Assembly: GCA_009829735.1 (NCBI GenBank)
Contig: CM020619.1
Coordinates: forward strand, 12,329,777-12,393,776
Direction of reading: 5' to 3'
DNA length: 64,000 nucleotides
DNA from: Pyropia yezoensis
Lineage: Eukaryota; Rhodophyta; Bangiophyceae; Bangiales; Bangiaceae
This document shows, in pieces, positions 42,801 through 52,506 of this stretch (positions are counted from its first letter, which is position 1; each line of letters starts with the position of its first letter). The notes under the pieces are model-generated. The model was not told the origin of the DNA. It was given only the letters and a program-made list of their open reading frames with translations, and ran no database searches. A program made the position numbers and the translations under genes.

Positions 42801-43884
42801 CGCCATCTCCCCCACCGCCACCACCAGTGGCGGCGCCCCTGCCACCCGCCTCTTCCGCCACTGCCGTCGGCAGGGGCCCGCCGAGGCGCCCCTCAAACGA
42901 ATGCCGCCCGGCCGCCCGCCGCGTCGCTGGCGACGCGTCCCCGCGCCGCGCGTCTGCGCGGCCACAGTAGAGGTGCAGAATGGCCCGGTGGACCCGTCGG
43001 TGTGCCGGCGTCGTCGTCGTCGGCCCCGCTGAAGCGGCGGCGGCGGCCGCGACGGCAGCGGCCGACGCGCGGCCGCCCGGCGGCACCCCGCCGCCCTCCC
43101 CCCCGGCGGGCGCGGCGTCCCCCAAGCTGCCATGCTCAGCGGCGGCGGGCGGCGGGGGACCCCCCTCAGCCCCCCCCGGGGACTCCCCCCAACCACCTGC
43201 CGACGACGCGGCGCGGCGTCGCCCCCGCAGTGCCCGCACTGCCTCCACGCCCGACAGGCCAAACGCGCGGCTACCCGCCGGCGCGGTGGAGGCAGCGGTG
43301 GCGGTGCCCGCGGTGGCGGCGGCGGACGTCCACCCGCCCAGCGGCTCTGCAGGGGAGCCCAGTCGGGGCGCCGATACGGCGCGGGGGGTGGCCCCCGCGC
43401 GCCGCTGGCGGGGGCGTGACCGGCCCGCCGCGGTCACCGCCGGCAGTGGTGACGGTGTCCGTGACAATGCGGGCCGGCCGTCCACGCCGGCGGCAGCCGC
43501 AGTCCCCGTCGACGAGGACGCTGAGGTGAAGGCGGACGCCGCGCCGGGCGCGCCGCGGGGCAGCGGTACCGCCGCGGCGGCAGCGGTGGTGCGGTCGGCA
43601 GGCGGAACTACCGCCACCGCAGCAGATGGCGGTGGTGGGGGCGGTGGGAGCGGCAGCAGCGGCGGCGACGGCGGCGGCGGCGGTGCCAGCGGCGGCGGCG
43701 GGGCCAGTGGCGGCGGCGGTGATGCCCACAGGTGGGCGCCATCAACCGGCGGTGCGGCAGCCGCTGCCGTCGCCAACGACGGGGGAGGCGGCCGCGCAGG
43801 CAGGCGCGACGACGCCGGCGGCGACGGGGATGAAGGCGGCGGCGGCGGCGGCAGCGGCCGCGCCACCGACAGCAGCGTCGCCAT
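39856..43884 (-). CDS. Large RING-H2 E3 ubiquitin ligase-like protein
   Basis: A 1342-residue protein, apparently intronless, from the ATG at 43884 (MATLLSVARP); the frame is open to 44121, but the extra part is Pro-rich. The C-terminal RING-H2 finger reads CLVC, then after an unusually long 51-residue loop CGHVFHEAC and CPVC, the C3H2C3 order of ubiquitin ligases. The loop is Asp/Gly/Ser-rich. About 300 residues before it is a normal-composition region: HWQAEAVGLSGLPAYAM, AVAHLAEYQLVTLHRHSL, LNLSYEQLLELEAHNVRRGLSPAELRRLPVRHI. The last segment resembles the helix-then-threshold stretch before the RING in plant BIG BROTHER-type ligases. The first 900 residues are Ala/Gly/Ser/Pro-rich, probably disordered, with several Gly runs. 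Substrate is unknown. Confidence 0.75.
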   Translation of the reverse strand: MATLLSVARPLPPPPPPSSPSPPASSRLPARPPPPSLATAAAAAPPVDGAHLWASPPPPLAPPPPLAPPPPPSPPLLPLPPPPPPPSAAVAVVPPADRTTAAAAAVPLPRGAPGAASAFTSASSSTGTAAAAGVDGRPALSRTPSPLPAVTAAGRSRPRQRRAGATPRAVSAPRLGSPAEPLGGWTSAAATAGTATAASTAPAGSRAFGLSGVEAVRALRGRRRAASSAGGWGESPGGAEGGPPPPAAAEHGSLGDAAPAGGEGGGVPPGGRASAAAVAAAAAASAGPTTTTPAHRRVHRAILHLYCGRADARRGDASPATRRAAGRHSFEGRLGGPLPTAVAEEAGGRGAATGGGGGGDGGGGGGGGGDGGGGGGGSARRRPRRLLLPGPGPSPWLLSPPRPPTPPLPSPPSPLPPSPRSSSPSQQGRRPPPPPRSHSATAAAGGGGSRRGGGVFRRTASAAVMPSVGVGVGAPPPAGGGDDEELAAQRLAARHLLVRRVGVRAGASAPSGPPLHAAAAVLLGADGGAGGGGRVYGGGGLAPSVAAASPPARPSSPLLLGRRREQAARGGGRGSVDGGAAGVGGGPGAPYMSFRSAATPDGGLSDGEYMVADESFRFRARPLLRQLRADRARAADAPAADGWGWDVGGGGRFLFDADSDDAMGSMGGRGGGGWRAGAGPTRRRGGGRGRGFGGLVGGVGIGGGGGVAGVGGVDASVAGRGGRGAGGGFLSEEDGDGDGDVRRGGGVRRRWRRSWLARRLSLRRARGAGGADAVDGRLPPEDGAFLPYDGADGLGLWGRGAGGVSDFRRRPTLRAGGISRPGGRRSDAFFLGTGRGAGGGVGGGGVAASPDGPSGPWGHGSDADEDGADFGPLGTYLRRRLLPPGGGGLSHWQAEAVGLSGLPAYAMSGFHAGEGPDSRFGGSSGRAARRAVAHLAEYQLVTLHRHSLGAAADAASGLNLSYEQLLELEAHNVRRGLSPAELRRLPVRHIPVDRSNQAGGGAGGGSTGGGGCASTLKAPVAEPCTCTPPSVVFAMRSPRPPSPPQPPMPQMATPVTTAEDLDAITPTPPPAVIPTRRLSDRSVDAPDGLHPSLSARVGGLTPPADRWPGRERPDRPDRPAGSHHSADGWAGRGGVGAWWGSDGPPSGGAGRPVDRRTSRPGDRLGGGADARRDRPAGSIGRSTGDRLVPAAAAAAAAGDGCTDDLPVGATPHPALPARNSRAAAATAAAAAAGTATAGGGSGGGGVESPPFGARDVASSTCLVCLEPVSHDEDAVEDGDSTVDWDAGGSLVGEGRSEASGGAAADGTVAVVVLPPCGHVFHEACIKRWFHGSRRCPVCRAEL

Positions 43885-44529
43885 GGCACACAGGCGTGGG
43901 CGCCGCGGGAGGGGGCCTGTGCCAGATAGGGGGGGGCAGCGGGGGGTGGGGGGGGGGGGGTGGGGGAAGAGGGGTAGGAAAGAGCACAAGATGGAGAAAC
44001 GCGACTGGAGGGGGGAGGGACGAGGACAGATGTGGGTGGAGAGAGGGGCGGGGGCGGGGGGGGCGGGAATCGGGGAGATACCCGGGCCCGAGAGGCGCGT
44101 CCGCGGCCGCGATAGGAGCACCCCCCTAAGCCCTCAGCCCCCACCGTGTGACCACCAGCCGGCGGCAGCCCACCCACCACCCCCCCGGGGCTCACCCGGC
44201 GCCGGCGGCGAGCAAAGCGGCGGCAGCGTGGTCTGGCCGCAGTGCCGGCCTCGTCGGCGGTGGCGGGTGGTAGCGGTGGTCGTAGAGGCGGTATTGATGG
44301 CGGCTGCGGCAGACGGAGGTGGCGGCCTTGGTACGGACAGAGGGGGAGAGGGGGTGCTGGACGGGCGGTGGTGGGGGGTGTCGGTGGCGGTGGGAGATGA
44401 CGGCGGTCGCGGCGCCGCGCGCGCCGCGCGGCGCGGGGCGCGCGGCGTGCGGCGCACGGCGGGGACAAGTCTCGCCCGGGACACGCTGGCAGCGCGGCGG
44501 CCGCCACCGTGGGTGGTGCAGGCGGGCGC

Positions 44530-44560
<31 letters not shown>

Positions 44561-46810
44561 GCGGCAGCAGCACCGGCCTGTGCAGCGGGCGCGGTGGTGG
44601 TGGTGGTGGTGGCGGCGGCGGCGGCAGCGGCGCTGGTGGTGCGGCGCTCGTGGCCCCGCCGCGGGACGCGGCACGCCCCCCCCCCCCCTGCTTCCCACGA
44701 CGTAGGCGCGGCCACGCACTGTGTTGGATGGCGGCTGGCCGCGTGGCACTGGGAGGCGCGCTCCTCCTGCTCTGCTCCCACCGAAGGCGCCCCCCCACGC
44801 CCTCCCCCCCAGCAGCGCCGTGCAACGCGGCGCTGCCACTCCACCACCCGCGCTCCTCCTCTCCGCTGCCGCTCACACTGGGCCGCTCAACGGACGAGGG
44901 GGGGGGGGCGTGACTCAGGCCCGTGCACAGGCGCACAACAACACCAGGACGGGAGCGGGCGGTGGTGCGCCCACCCCCCCGCCCGGGGTCGCCCCACTGG
45001 GGTGGCTACAGCCGCGACCCCCACCTCCCTCTGTCGCGGCCAGCGGGGCCCCGTCGCCTGGCCGCGCCGCGCCGCGACTTCCCAGTGGCCCCCCGTGTCA
45101 GCGCGTCGCCTCGCAGGGGGGGGGTGGGCCCACGAAACGAGGCGGCGCGGGTGGGGAGGAGCGGCAGGGCGGTGGGCCCCCAGGAAGGGGGGGGGAGAGC
45201 GCACGGGGGTTGGTGGTGGGCGCCGCCGTCGTCGCGACACTGCTCACCTGGCCCCGGGCGCAGTCGGCGGCGCATAAAAAAAAAAAAAGAGAGCCCCCAC
45301 ACGCCCCGAGGATCGTGGAGGCGTCCCGCGTCTGCGCGAGGTGGGGGGGGGGGAAGAGAGCAGGGTGGTGGTGGTGGTGGTGCGGCGGGACAGTTCGTCC
45401 AAGCGAGAGCCCCGTTGCCTGGTGGCCGGGCACCGGGCACCGTCGCCGACAACGACCTCCTCCCGGCCGGGGCCGGCCGCGGCCCCGCCGCGCCTCAACC
45501 TAGCGACACCGAAAAAGCCACCCGGTGGGCCGAGGCCGTGGCTTTTGTCGCGTCAGCCTTCGCCGTGGCAACCGAGTGGCGCGCAACGTGCCGCCGGCCG
45601 TGGCCCAGACTCTCGGTGGTCGACTCCCGAGGTCCCTATATCGAGAGGAATTTACTTCCTGGTGTGTGGAAAACTACCCGCAGTTGGATGGTACTGGTAC
45701 AGGGGAGTGCAGCCGACGATGGGCTTGCCGCGCTGGGCAGCCCCCCCCCGCCTGGTCAGCCCCACGAGGATGGTCTGGGGAGGAGGTGGTCGCCGCGCGG
45801 GCGTGAGGACGGACGGTCTGTCGATGGCGCGGCTGTGGAGGGAACGTGGGCGGGGGAGGGCCATGATGGGGAGGCTCGCGCAACGTACCCTTCCCGGGCT
45901 TGGCGCGGGAGGGGGGCACAGGACTCCCGCGCGCGTCCACGAGGGAGCCCCGCTCGCGGGGCGCGGCCTGTCCGGTTCCCCCGACCGCGGCACCGTCGCG
46001 ATGGCGCGCCGTCCCTCCACCGCTGATGGGCGCGCGTGCGAAATGCGGCTGTGGCGGGCCGCATGGGGAGGCCCAGATGGCCACCCACCACATCCGTGTG
46101 GCCGCTGTGGCTGTTGCCGTGGCCGGCGCTGCCCGCGCGTCGGCTTGTTCGAGTCGACCGGTGGAGACGCGTGCGGCTGGAGTACCCTTCTGACGGCGGC
46201 GGACGGCCCCTTTGAACGGCAACGGCCGCGGCAAACGCCGCGCATGGCCGACGTTCATCTTCAGATAGAGTTGGGAGAGGCTGTCGTGGCAAGGGCGCAC
46301 TAAAAGCGGCGGGTCAAGACGCCAACGCCACCCCGAGTGAGGCAGGTGTCTCTGCGGATAAGATCGGTGACGAAACATCAACCCTACCCCGCGGCTGGCC
46401 GCGGCCACATCGCGTGGGGTGCTTGCTCGGCTTGGCAGCAATTGCGTAGTAGACGAAAGCGGATGTGGAAGAGAGAAAGAAGAGGCCTCTCGTGACGGCC
46501 GTCAATGAAGACGCACAGCGCTTCCCTTCCCCTGACAAAACCTCCTTCTCAGCCCGCCGGATGTGCATCACCCCGACACAGGCACGCAGGGGCTCTGCCA
46601 GCGAAGAGCATAGGGCATGCCTGCTTTCGGCATCCACTCATGCTCATGCATTCGAAGTCCGTTTCAACTCACAAACGTGTCACAACCGGCCACGCACCCC
46701 ATAACGCACTTCAGAAACTCCCGTACCCCTAACAATAACCGCCCCATGCAAAACAAACCCACGAGCGAGGTTCTCCGCCCTCTCTGCATCCCCCTCGCCG
46801 GCGCTCGAAT
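43885..46810. other. Long intergenic region
   Basis: About 2.9 kb between two minus-strand genes. It is GC-rich, with GGT/GGC repeats (44530-44660), G/A runs (45280-45290) and many open frames on both strands, none with a recognisable domain. A gene of low complexity cannot be excluded but not supported either. Confidence 0.45.
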
Positions 46811-49297
46811 CTATAGCACCTGTAGAAGCGACGCGTCCTTGGCCACCGCGGCGGCGTCCACCTCCTCCAGCCGCCAGCTGCCCTGTTCGCCCAACACCCG
46901 CAAGATGCGGTCGTGGTAGCGCAGCAGCGACGGCCGGTGGCCAACACTCACAACCGTCACGCCCGCAGCAGCGAGCGCGCCATACATCTTCTCCTCGGTG
47001 GCCAGGTCGAGGGCGCTGGTGCTCTCGTCAAGAATAGCCAACCGCGGCCCGTCGTCCGCGGCGGTCGCCACCAGCAGCCGTCCGAAGCCAAGGCGTTGTT
47101 GCTCGCCCAGGCTCAACACGTCACCCCAGTCAACGACCGCTTCCAGGCCGCCCGACCGGGCGGCCAGGTCGCCCAGCGACACCCGCTCCAATGTGGCCAG
47201 CAGGGCTTCGTCAGAAAACGCAGCCGCCGCTTCCACGTCAGCGGGGTAGGTGAGCTGCTCACGCAGACTCCCGAGCGTGCAGTAGGGGCGCTGAGGCAGA
47301 AAGAAGGCGGGTGTATCGCGGGTGACGGTGCCTGAGCCCGTCCGCCACAGGCCTGCAATCGCACGGAGCAGGGAAGACTTGCCAGTACCCGACGCACCGG
47401 CAATGAGCAGGCGGCTGCCGGGCGGGGCGTCCAGCGTGAGGTCTGCAACAAGGAGCCGCGACGATGGCGCAGGAGTAAAGAGGCACACCTTATCCATGAC
47501 CAGGCCAACGGGCCGGGCTGGCTCCAGGTTCATCACAATCTCCGAGTCACCCTGGACGGCGGGTGACACCCCGTTCGCAACTACCCCGTTGACCACCACC
47601 CCGTGGGCAACATCGGCGACCACCCCGTTTGAGGCAGCACCGTTACCGACCAACTCGCCCGCATCCACCGCATGCCCATCAGATGCTGCCGCCGGCAGCA
47701 CCGGCAATGGCGTCGATGACGTCGCCGCAGATTTGGCCAGCAAGTTGTCCAGATCCGCGCTGTTCTTGAGAAACGTCCGCTCGTCCTCGTCCATGTCCCG
47801 CTCCATGAACGCGACAATCTCACCCAGCCGATTGACGCCCGCCCCAAACGCCGAGAGCGCGTCGAAGCGAGTGACGAGAAGGCTTAGGTCGCGGAGCACG
47901 TGATTGAACGCCGAGTAAGACTGGGTGACCACTCCCAATTGAATGGAGCCCGCGAAGTACAGGGGTGCGACTACCAGGCTAGGCAGTGCCTGGATCAGGT
48001 AGTGGTAGGCTGTGGTCAGGGCCGACAGGTTTCGCTCCCCTGCAATAAGCGAGGCCCGGTTCTCCACAACGCTCTCCAGCCGCCGCGCAATCTCCGCGCC
48101 TTCCCGCTCCTCCCCGCCATAAAAGGCAACAGACTCGGCATTCTCCCTAAGCCGCACAAGACTGTAGCGGAGGTCGGCCTCGCGGGAGAGAGCGACAAAG
48201 TTCAGGTTGACCAGCCGCTTTCCAATCGCCACAGATGCGAGTGTACCAGCCGCAGAATAGACAATAAGGACACCAAACAGCTGCGGGTAGATGGACCAAA
48301 GGATAGTGGAGAACGAGGCCAGGTCAACCACTGACAAGAGAAGTGTCAGCAGAAAGGTGAGAGACTCTTGTGTGAAGGATGCCACGTCCTGCGTCAGTCG
48401 CTGGTCGGGGTTGTCCAGACCGCCCACGCCGGCCGACTCGAGCGCGTAGTAGTTGCGGTGCGCAAAGTAGTCGGACGTAACCGACTCGGTCATCCACTTG
48501 CGCCACTCAAGGGCGAGCAGGTCCCGGCTGTAGCCATAGGCCACCACAATAGGGGTTGCCACGAGGGTGGCCCCAAAGAAGAGCCGCACCTGGTGATAAA
48601 ACAGTTCGATATCTCGGTTGGAGAGCCCCGACCAAAGGTCGCGCATGATGTACGAGAAGGCGACCGAAACGCCTGACTGGAGAAGCGTCAGTGCGACGAC
48701 GCCGCCTAGGTACCACTTGGCCGACGGCTCAGTCTTAAAGTAGGGCATCGCGAGGCGAAGGAATAGGCGGGAGACGCGGCCAATGTCTTGGCGTGCCGAC
48801 TCGTTGCGGGGGTCCTCCTTTGGCTCGGACCGACGGAGGAAGCGAAAACGGCGGCCACCGCGGCGGCTACCAGCCGTGCCGGGGGCGTCATCTTCGAGGC
48901 CCGACGGGGGGGCGAGGCCCACCACCCCGCGGAGCCGGCCGGCCAGCTGCGACGGGAGAGCGTCCACGAGCGCCTGCCCCACCGACGGGACGGGCGCGTC
49001 GTCCACGTTGCCGTCGCCACCGGCTGGCCCGTCTGCGCCACCGCGGGCCGGCGACGGCGGCACGGGCGACACCCCGTTGGCTGGCCGCCGCGGCTTCCCG
49101 CTACCGTCGGGCGGCGTCGCGGCTGCACGCCAGCGGGTGGCGGCAGCGGCGGACCGCCGCGGCGGCCGTCGCGCAACTGCGTGCAGCGGGCGGGCGCCGA
49201 CGAGACTGCCGGCGGCCACGCCCACCGGCCGGCGGCCGACGCCCGGCGAGGCCGGCACAAAGGCTGTCGCGGCTGGCACAAAGGCGGTGGCCGCCAT
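46811..49297 (-). CDS. Half-size ABC transporter, ABCD/SbmA-BacA type, probably plastid
   Basis: An 828-residue protein from the ATG at 49297 (MAATAFVPAATAF). It is a half transporter. After an Ala/Arg/Pro leader without clear motif comes a membrane domain at about 200-510 in the YddA/SbmA style (WRKWMTESVTSDYFAHRNYYAL, LDNPDQRLTQDV, FWSIYP-like helices, SREADLRYSLVRLRENAESVAFYGGE); the phrase NPDQRxxQD is a hallmark of the peroxisomal/plastid ABCD family and its bacterial kin. The nucleotide-binding domain follows: Walker A GASGTGKSS near 632, LPQRPY, signature LSLGEQQR near 725, Walker B LAILDEST near 750 and the H-loop VGHRPS. A Val/Asn/Gly insert interrupts the two domains (ASNGVVADVAHGVVVNGVVANGV). 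In plants the closest family is the plastid ABCD2 type. Substrate unknown. Confidence 0.85.
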   Translation of the reverse strand: MAATAFVPAATAFVPASPGVGRRPVGVAAGSLVGARPLHAVARRPPRRSAAAATRWRAAATPPDGSGKPRRPANGVSPVPPSPARGGADGPAGGDGNVDDAPVPSVGQALVDALPSQLAGRLRGVVGLAPPSGLEDDAPGTAGSRRGGRRFRFLRRSEPKEDPRNESARQDIGRVSRLFLRLAMPYFKTEPSAKWYLGGVVALTLLQSGVSVAFSYIMRDLWSGLSNRDIELFYHQVRLFFGATLVATPIVVAYGYSRDLLALEWRKWMTESVTSDYFAHRNYYALESAGVGGLDNPDQRLTQDVASFTQESLTFLLTLLLSVVDLASFSTILWSIYPQLFGVLIVYSAAGTLASVAIGKRLVNLNFVALSREADLRYSLVRLRENAESVAFYGGEEREGAEIARRLESVVENRASLIAGERNLSALTTAYHYLIQALPSLVVAPLYFAGSIQLGVVTQSYSAFNHVLRDLSLLVTRFDALSAFGAGVNRLGEIVAFMERDMDEDERTFLKNSADLDNLLAKSAATSSTPLPVLPAAASDGHAVDAGELVGNGAASNGVVADVAHGVVVNGVVANGVSPAVQGDSEIVMNLEPARPVGLVMDKVCLFTPAPSSRLLVADLTLDAPPGSRLLIAGASGTGKSSLLRAIAGLWRTGSGTVTRDTPAFFLPQRPYCTLGSLREQLTYPADVEAAAAFSDEALLATLERVSLGDLAARSGGLEAVVDWGDVLSLGEQQRLGFGRLLVATAADDGPRLAILDESTSALDLATEEKMYGALAAAGVTVVSVGHRPSLLRYHDRILRVLGEQGSWRLEEVDAAAVAKDASLLQVL

Positions 49298-50188
49298 GGC
49301 GGCCGTCCGGGTCAAGGGCCGAAGGTAGGGTGGGGGGCAAAGCACGATGAGCGGGGGAAAGAGCTGGGGAAGTGGATGCACAGCCCCCAGACGGCTGTGG
49401 CCGGGCGGCCCGTTGTGCGGGCGAACGCGGAGCGCTGGCCGCCAGTCGCGTGGAGAAGAGGATGAGGTACGGGCGCACGGCACGCCGTGCGGCAGTCACC
49501 GCGCGTCGGGCGGGATGGGGGCGTGCAGACCAATGGCCCGCTTCACTCGCTGCCGCTGGAAGGTGTGCGGCGAACACTCCACCCTGATCATGCGCACGCG
49601 GGGGTGCGCCGCGAGATGGGAGACGCACAGTCGTGCAAATTGAGCCAGCACCAGTAGCCCCCCTTCCGGGTCCTGGCACACAACGATGAGCAGTGGCACC
49701 CCTGAGATAACGTTGACAACCTCATCCACACGGGCGGTTCGGCAGCAAGACACGTTACAGATATGGGTCTGGTGGGCAGACACGACCTGCGGCCGATGCA
49801 ATCGGGCGTGTGACGATGGAGACCACCGCTACAAAGGTTCTACGGGAGCGGGGAGGAACAGTTGGATATGGGCAATAGCTCTGTGTACGCAGGGCGTAAA
49901 TTAAAGAGAGCAACCAAGCAAGCTAGATAGACTGGGTAGATCAGCGGAACGGAAAGCGCGGGGGGCGCGCCCCCCGGTACACTCGCCTCTGTGGCCTGTT
50001 CATTGTGGAGCCCCGCGCATTCAACACTCCTTTGCTCACTCTCCCCGCAATCCCCTCCCCCCCTACTGTTCCAGTCACAGCACTTCGCCCATGATACCGC
50101 ATTCTTCAGTCCCCTGCGCGCAACCGAGGGCTCTCGGCCCCGACCATCACCAAAACTGAACCCACTTCTGGCCCCTCCTACCATGCTC
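49298..50188. other. Spacer between ABC transporter and CRTISO-like genes
   Basis: About 890 bases. A minus-strand frame of 101 codons (49496-49801; VNVISGVPLLIVVCQDPEGGLL) has a normal composition but no start context or family and may be chance. The downstream half should be the 3' end of the CRTISO-like gene. Confidence 0.4.
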
Positions 50189-52180
50189 TCAAAGTTTCAA
50201 ATCTTGCAGCATCCGCTGTACGCCCTTGCGGCCGACCACCCCGCCAACCGTCAGCAGAGCACTGGCAGCTACTGCCGGTACGCCAATGCCCGGAAAGCAG
50301 CTGTCGCCAACCGCCCACAGGCCCGCCACGCCCGTAGACCCGCCTGTGAACGCGTCACCTGTGCCAGCCATGACCTCAGGCCCGTACGTGCCGCGGTGGC
50401 GCCGCAGGTAGCGCTCATGCGTCAGCGGGGAGCCCTCCAAAGCTACCCGGATGCGCCCTTCAGCGCGGATGCCGGGCAGGAACCGCTCCACCGCCTCATA
50501 CAAGTACTCGACGCGGGCCGCCTTGAGGGCTTTGTACTCAGGGGAACGCCGGTCCATGCCTTCGTAGAGGCTGTACGGTTCGGTGGCAGGAGCGTAGGCA
50601 TGAACAACGTGGTGGCCGGGCGGCGCCATGGAAGGGTCAGCGACGGTGGCAAAGGACAAGGCTGCCGCGTTCTGCTCCCCGGTCGTGGGCAGCTCCCACG
50701 ATCGGATAGTAGTAGCGTTGAGGGGAAGGGCGTCCAGGGTCGCCGGGTCCATACCCTGACAGTCGACGCCCAAGTGCAAGTGCACAAAGCTCGGGGTGGG
50801 CCGCAGTCGGCCTGCCACCCCATCAAGCGCCCCAGCTGCAGCGGCCGCAGCCCGGCTCGCCTCCCGAGCAGCCGGCGGGAGCAGCCGCGCAGTGTCCCAG
50901 GAGGTAGCGTTGGAGACAACTGCCCGTCGAGCGGCGATGCGAGTGCCGTCGGCCAACTCGACGCCAGTCGCGGCGCCGCTGGTTGGGTCAATGGTGATGG
51001 CCGCCACTGGTGCCCGGGGAGCCACCACCCCCCCCGCCCCACGAATGGCGCCTACGAGGGCGTCGATGAGAGCGCCTGAGCCGCCCAATGGGTAGTCGAG
51101 CGCCCCTCCCGGCACCGTACAGGTGGTCCACTCGTGAAAAATGTACGCCATCTGGGCAGTGAGCGTGCCGTCCGCGGCCACGCCCGCCAGCAAAAAGCAG
51201 AGCAAGTCCAAGTAGGCGCGGGTGAACGGGTGGGTGATGTGGCGGTCCATGACCTTGGTAAACGGGGCCAGGATGTCTCCACGGACAGCTGCTGGGAGGC
51301 CCCCCACAACCGCTGGCGACGTGAAGTACTTGCCCGCCGTCAGGGCGCTGCCGACCACGTCGCCCGCCAGGAAAGCCGCCGCCGGCATAGCCGCGCCCAT
51401 CCGCCCAATAGGGGCGAGATCCGCGATGAGGGCACGGAGCTCCGCCTCGGCAGCGGGCCCAGCCACCTCCCGCACCAGCGCCCCAAACGGCACCTCCCCC
51501 CCCGCGGCAGCATCTCCCATGGAGACGGTGTACCGGCCATCAGGGGTGGCGAGCCCCCACGTGTTGTACGTCATGACGGGCAGGGACACGCCAACAGCGT
51601 CGAGGACGTTGCGTAGGGGGTTGACCGACGGCGCCGAGCCCGGCACCGCGGGCGCCAGGCCCGAAAAGAGGGACGGCCCCGAGTCAAACGTGTACCCGCC
51701 GGGTCGCGTAAAGGCGTGCGCGGCGCCGCCGAGGAGGGAGTGCGCCTCCAGAACCACCACCGACTGGCCGTGCACCACCGACAGCAGCGCCGCGGCACAC
51801 AGGCCGCCAATGCCCGACCCAATCACCACAGTATCTACCGTGGCTGGCAGGGGCGGCCGCCGCGACGCCCCGCCATGGTGGTCGGCAGCGGCCGTGGCGG
51901 GGGCCCCCCCAGGCGGCGCGGGAAGAGGGGCGGGGGGGGTGCTGCTGGACCGAGGGGGCTCCCACCTTGGTTGGCCAGCAGCGCCCAGAGAGCGAGAAGC
52001 GGGATGCGCGCGCAGCGGAGCGCGGTGGCGGGTAAGGGGGGCTCCGGCCGTCCAGCTGGTGGTGGACGAACCATACAGTGAGGGGGGGGCGGGGAGGAAG
52101 GCTGGCGGCGGCGGTGGCAGCCGGGCCATGGCGGCGGCGGTGCGGGTCACGACAGCGACCGCAAGCCACGTGGGAGGCAA
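50189..52180 (-). CDS. Carotenoid isomerase-like FAD oxidoreductase (CRTISO/CrtH family), probably plastid
   Basis: A 663-residue protein from the ATG at 52180; a downstream in-frame ATG at 52129 would give 646 residues. A leader of about 110 residues, Pro/Arg/Ser/Ala-rich, suggests plastid import. The dinucleotide-binding motif is VVIGSGIGGLCAAALL at 118-133, with the beta-strand acid in VVVLEAHSLLGGAAHAF. Family landmarks follow: GYTFDSGPSLFSGL, NPLRNVLDAVGV, HEWTTCTVPGGALDYPLGGSGALIDAL, VVSNATSWDT and the C-terminal FTGGSTGVAGLWAVGDSCFPGIGVPAVAASALL. This is the CRTISO/CrtH branch of the phytoene-desaturase superfamily, converting poly-cis lycopene to all-trans in plants, though CRTISO-like paralogs can act on other substrates. 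The divergent neighbour region starts at 52181. Confidence 0.85.
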   Translation of the reverse strand: MPPTWLAVAVVTRTAAAMARLPPPPPAFLPAPPSLYGSSTTSWTAGAPLTRHRAPLRAHPASRSLGAAGQPRWEPPRSSSTPPAPLPAPPGGAPATAAADHHGGASRRPPLPATVDTVVIGSGIGGLCAAALLSVVHGQSVVVLEAHSLLGGAAHAFTRPGGYTFDSGPSLFSGLAPAVPGSAPSVNPLRNVLDAVGVSLPVMTYNTWGLATPDGRYTVSMGDAAAGGEVPFGALVREVAGPAAEAELRALIADLAPIGRMGAAMPAAAFLAGDVVGSALTAGKYFTSPAVVGGLPAAVRGDILAPFTKVMDRHITHPFTRAYLDLLCFLLAGVAADGTLTAQMAYIFHEWTTCTVPGGALDYPLGGSGALIDALVGAIRGAGGVVAPRAPVAAITIDPTSGAATGVELADGTRIAARRAVVSNATSWDTARLLPPAAREASRAAAAAAGALDGVAGRLRPTPSFVHLHLGVDCQGMDPATLDALPLNATTIRSWELPTTGEQNAAALSFATVADPSMAPPGHHVVHAYAPATEPYSLYEGMDRRSPEYKALKAARVEYLYEAVERFLPGIRAEGRIRVALEGSPLTHERYLRRHRGTYGPEVMAGTGDAFTGGSTGVAGLWAVGDSCFPGIGVPAVAASALLTVGGVVGRKGVQRMLQDLKL

Positions 52181-52506
52181 CCAACGGGAATGCCTCAGGG
52201 GGGACAGGGCTCAGGTAGTAGAAACAGAAAGTGGGGTGGGGGGGCAGAGGGAGCAGTAGCTAGCAGTGATGGTGGTCGTGGCGATGGGTCGAAGAACCGG
52301 CCGTGGCAAGCCGCGCGTGATGTCCACCAGGCAATGTCCGGAGAGCGCGCGTGGAAGCAACACCGAGAACGTCCAAAACCGTTGATTGACATTGTTGTCA
52401 TTGTCATTGGGTTTGTTTTTCTCTTGTCTATTCTTATTTCCGTTTTCTTTTTTCTGTTGTCCTCAGCCCGCCCACGCCACTCCCCCTCTTGGACAGAAGG
52501 AGGATC
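52181..52506. promoter_or_regulatory. Candidate bidirectional promoter with pyrimidine tract
   Basis: Between the CRTISO-like start and a possible small plus-strand ORF. It holds ATTGACATTGTTGTCATTGT (52384-52403), then a T-rich tract ending in an acceptor-like CTCAG at 52462-52466. A 5'-leader intron in a plus-strand transcript would explain the latter. Confidence 0.3.

Noticed and set aside
42213-45277. Two long plus-strand frames (42213-43529 and 42980-45277) opposite the RING protein
   Set aside because: Arg/Ala/Gly/Pro only, no domain, and they overlap the well-supported minus-strand gene and its upstream spacer.
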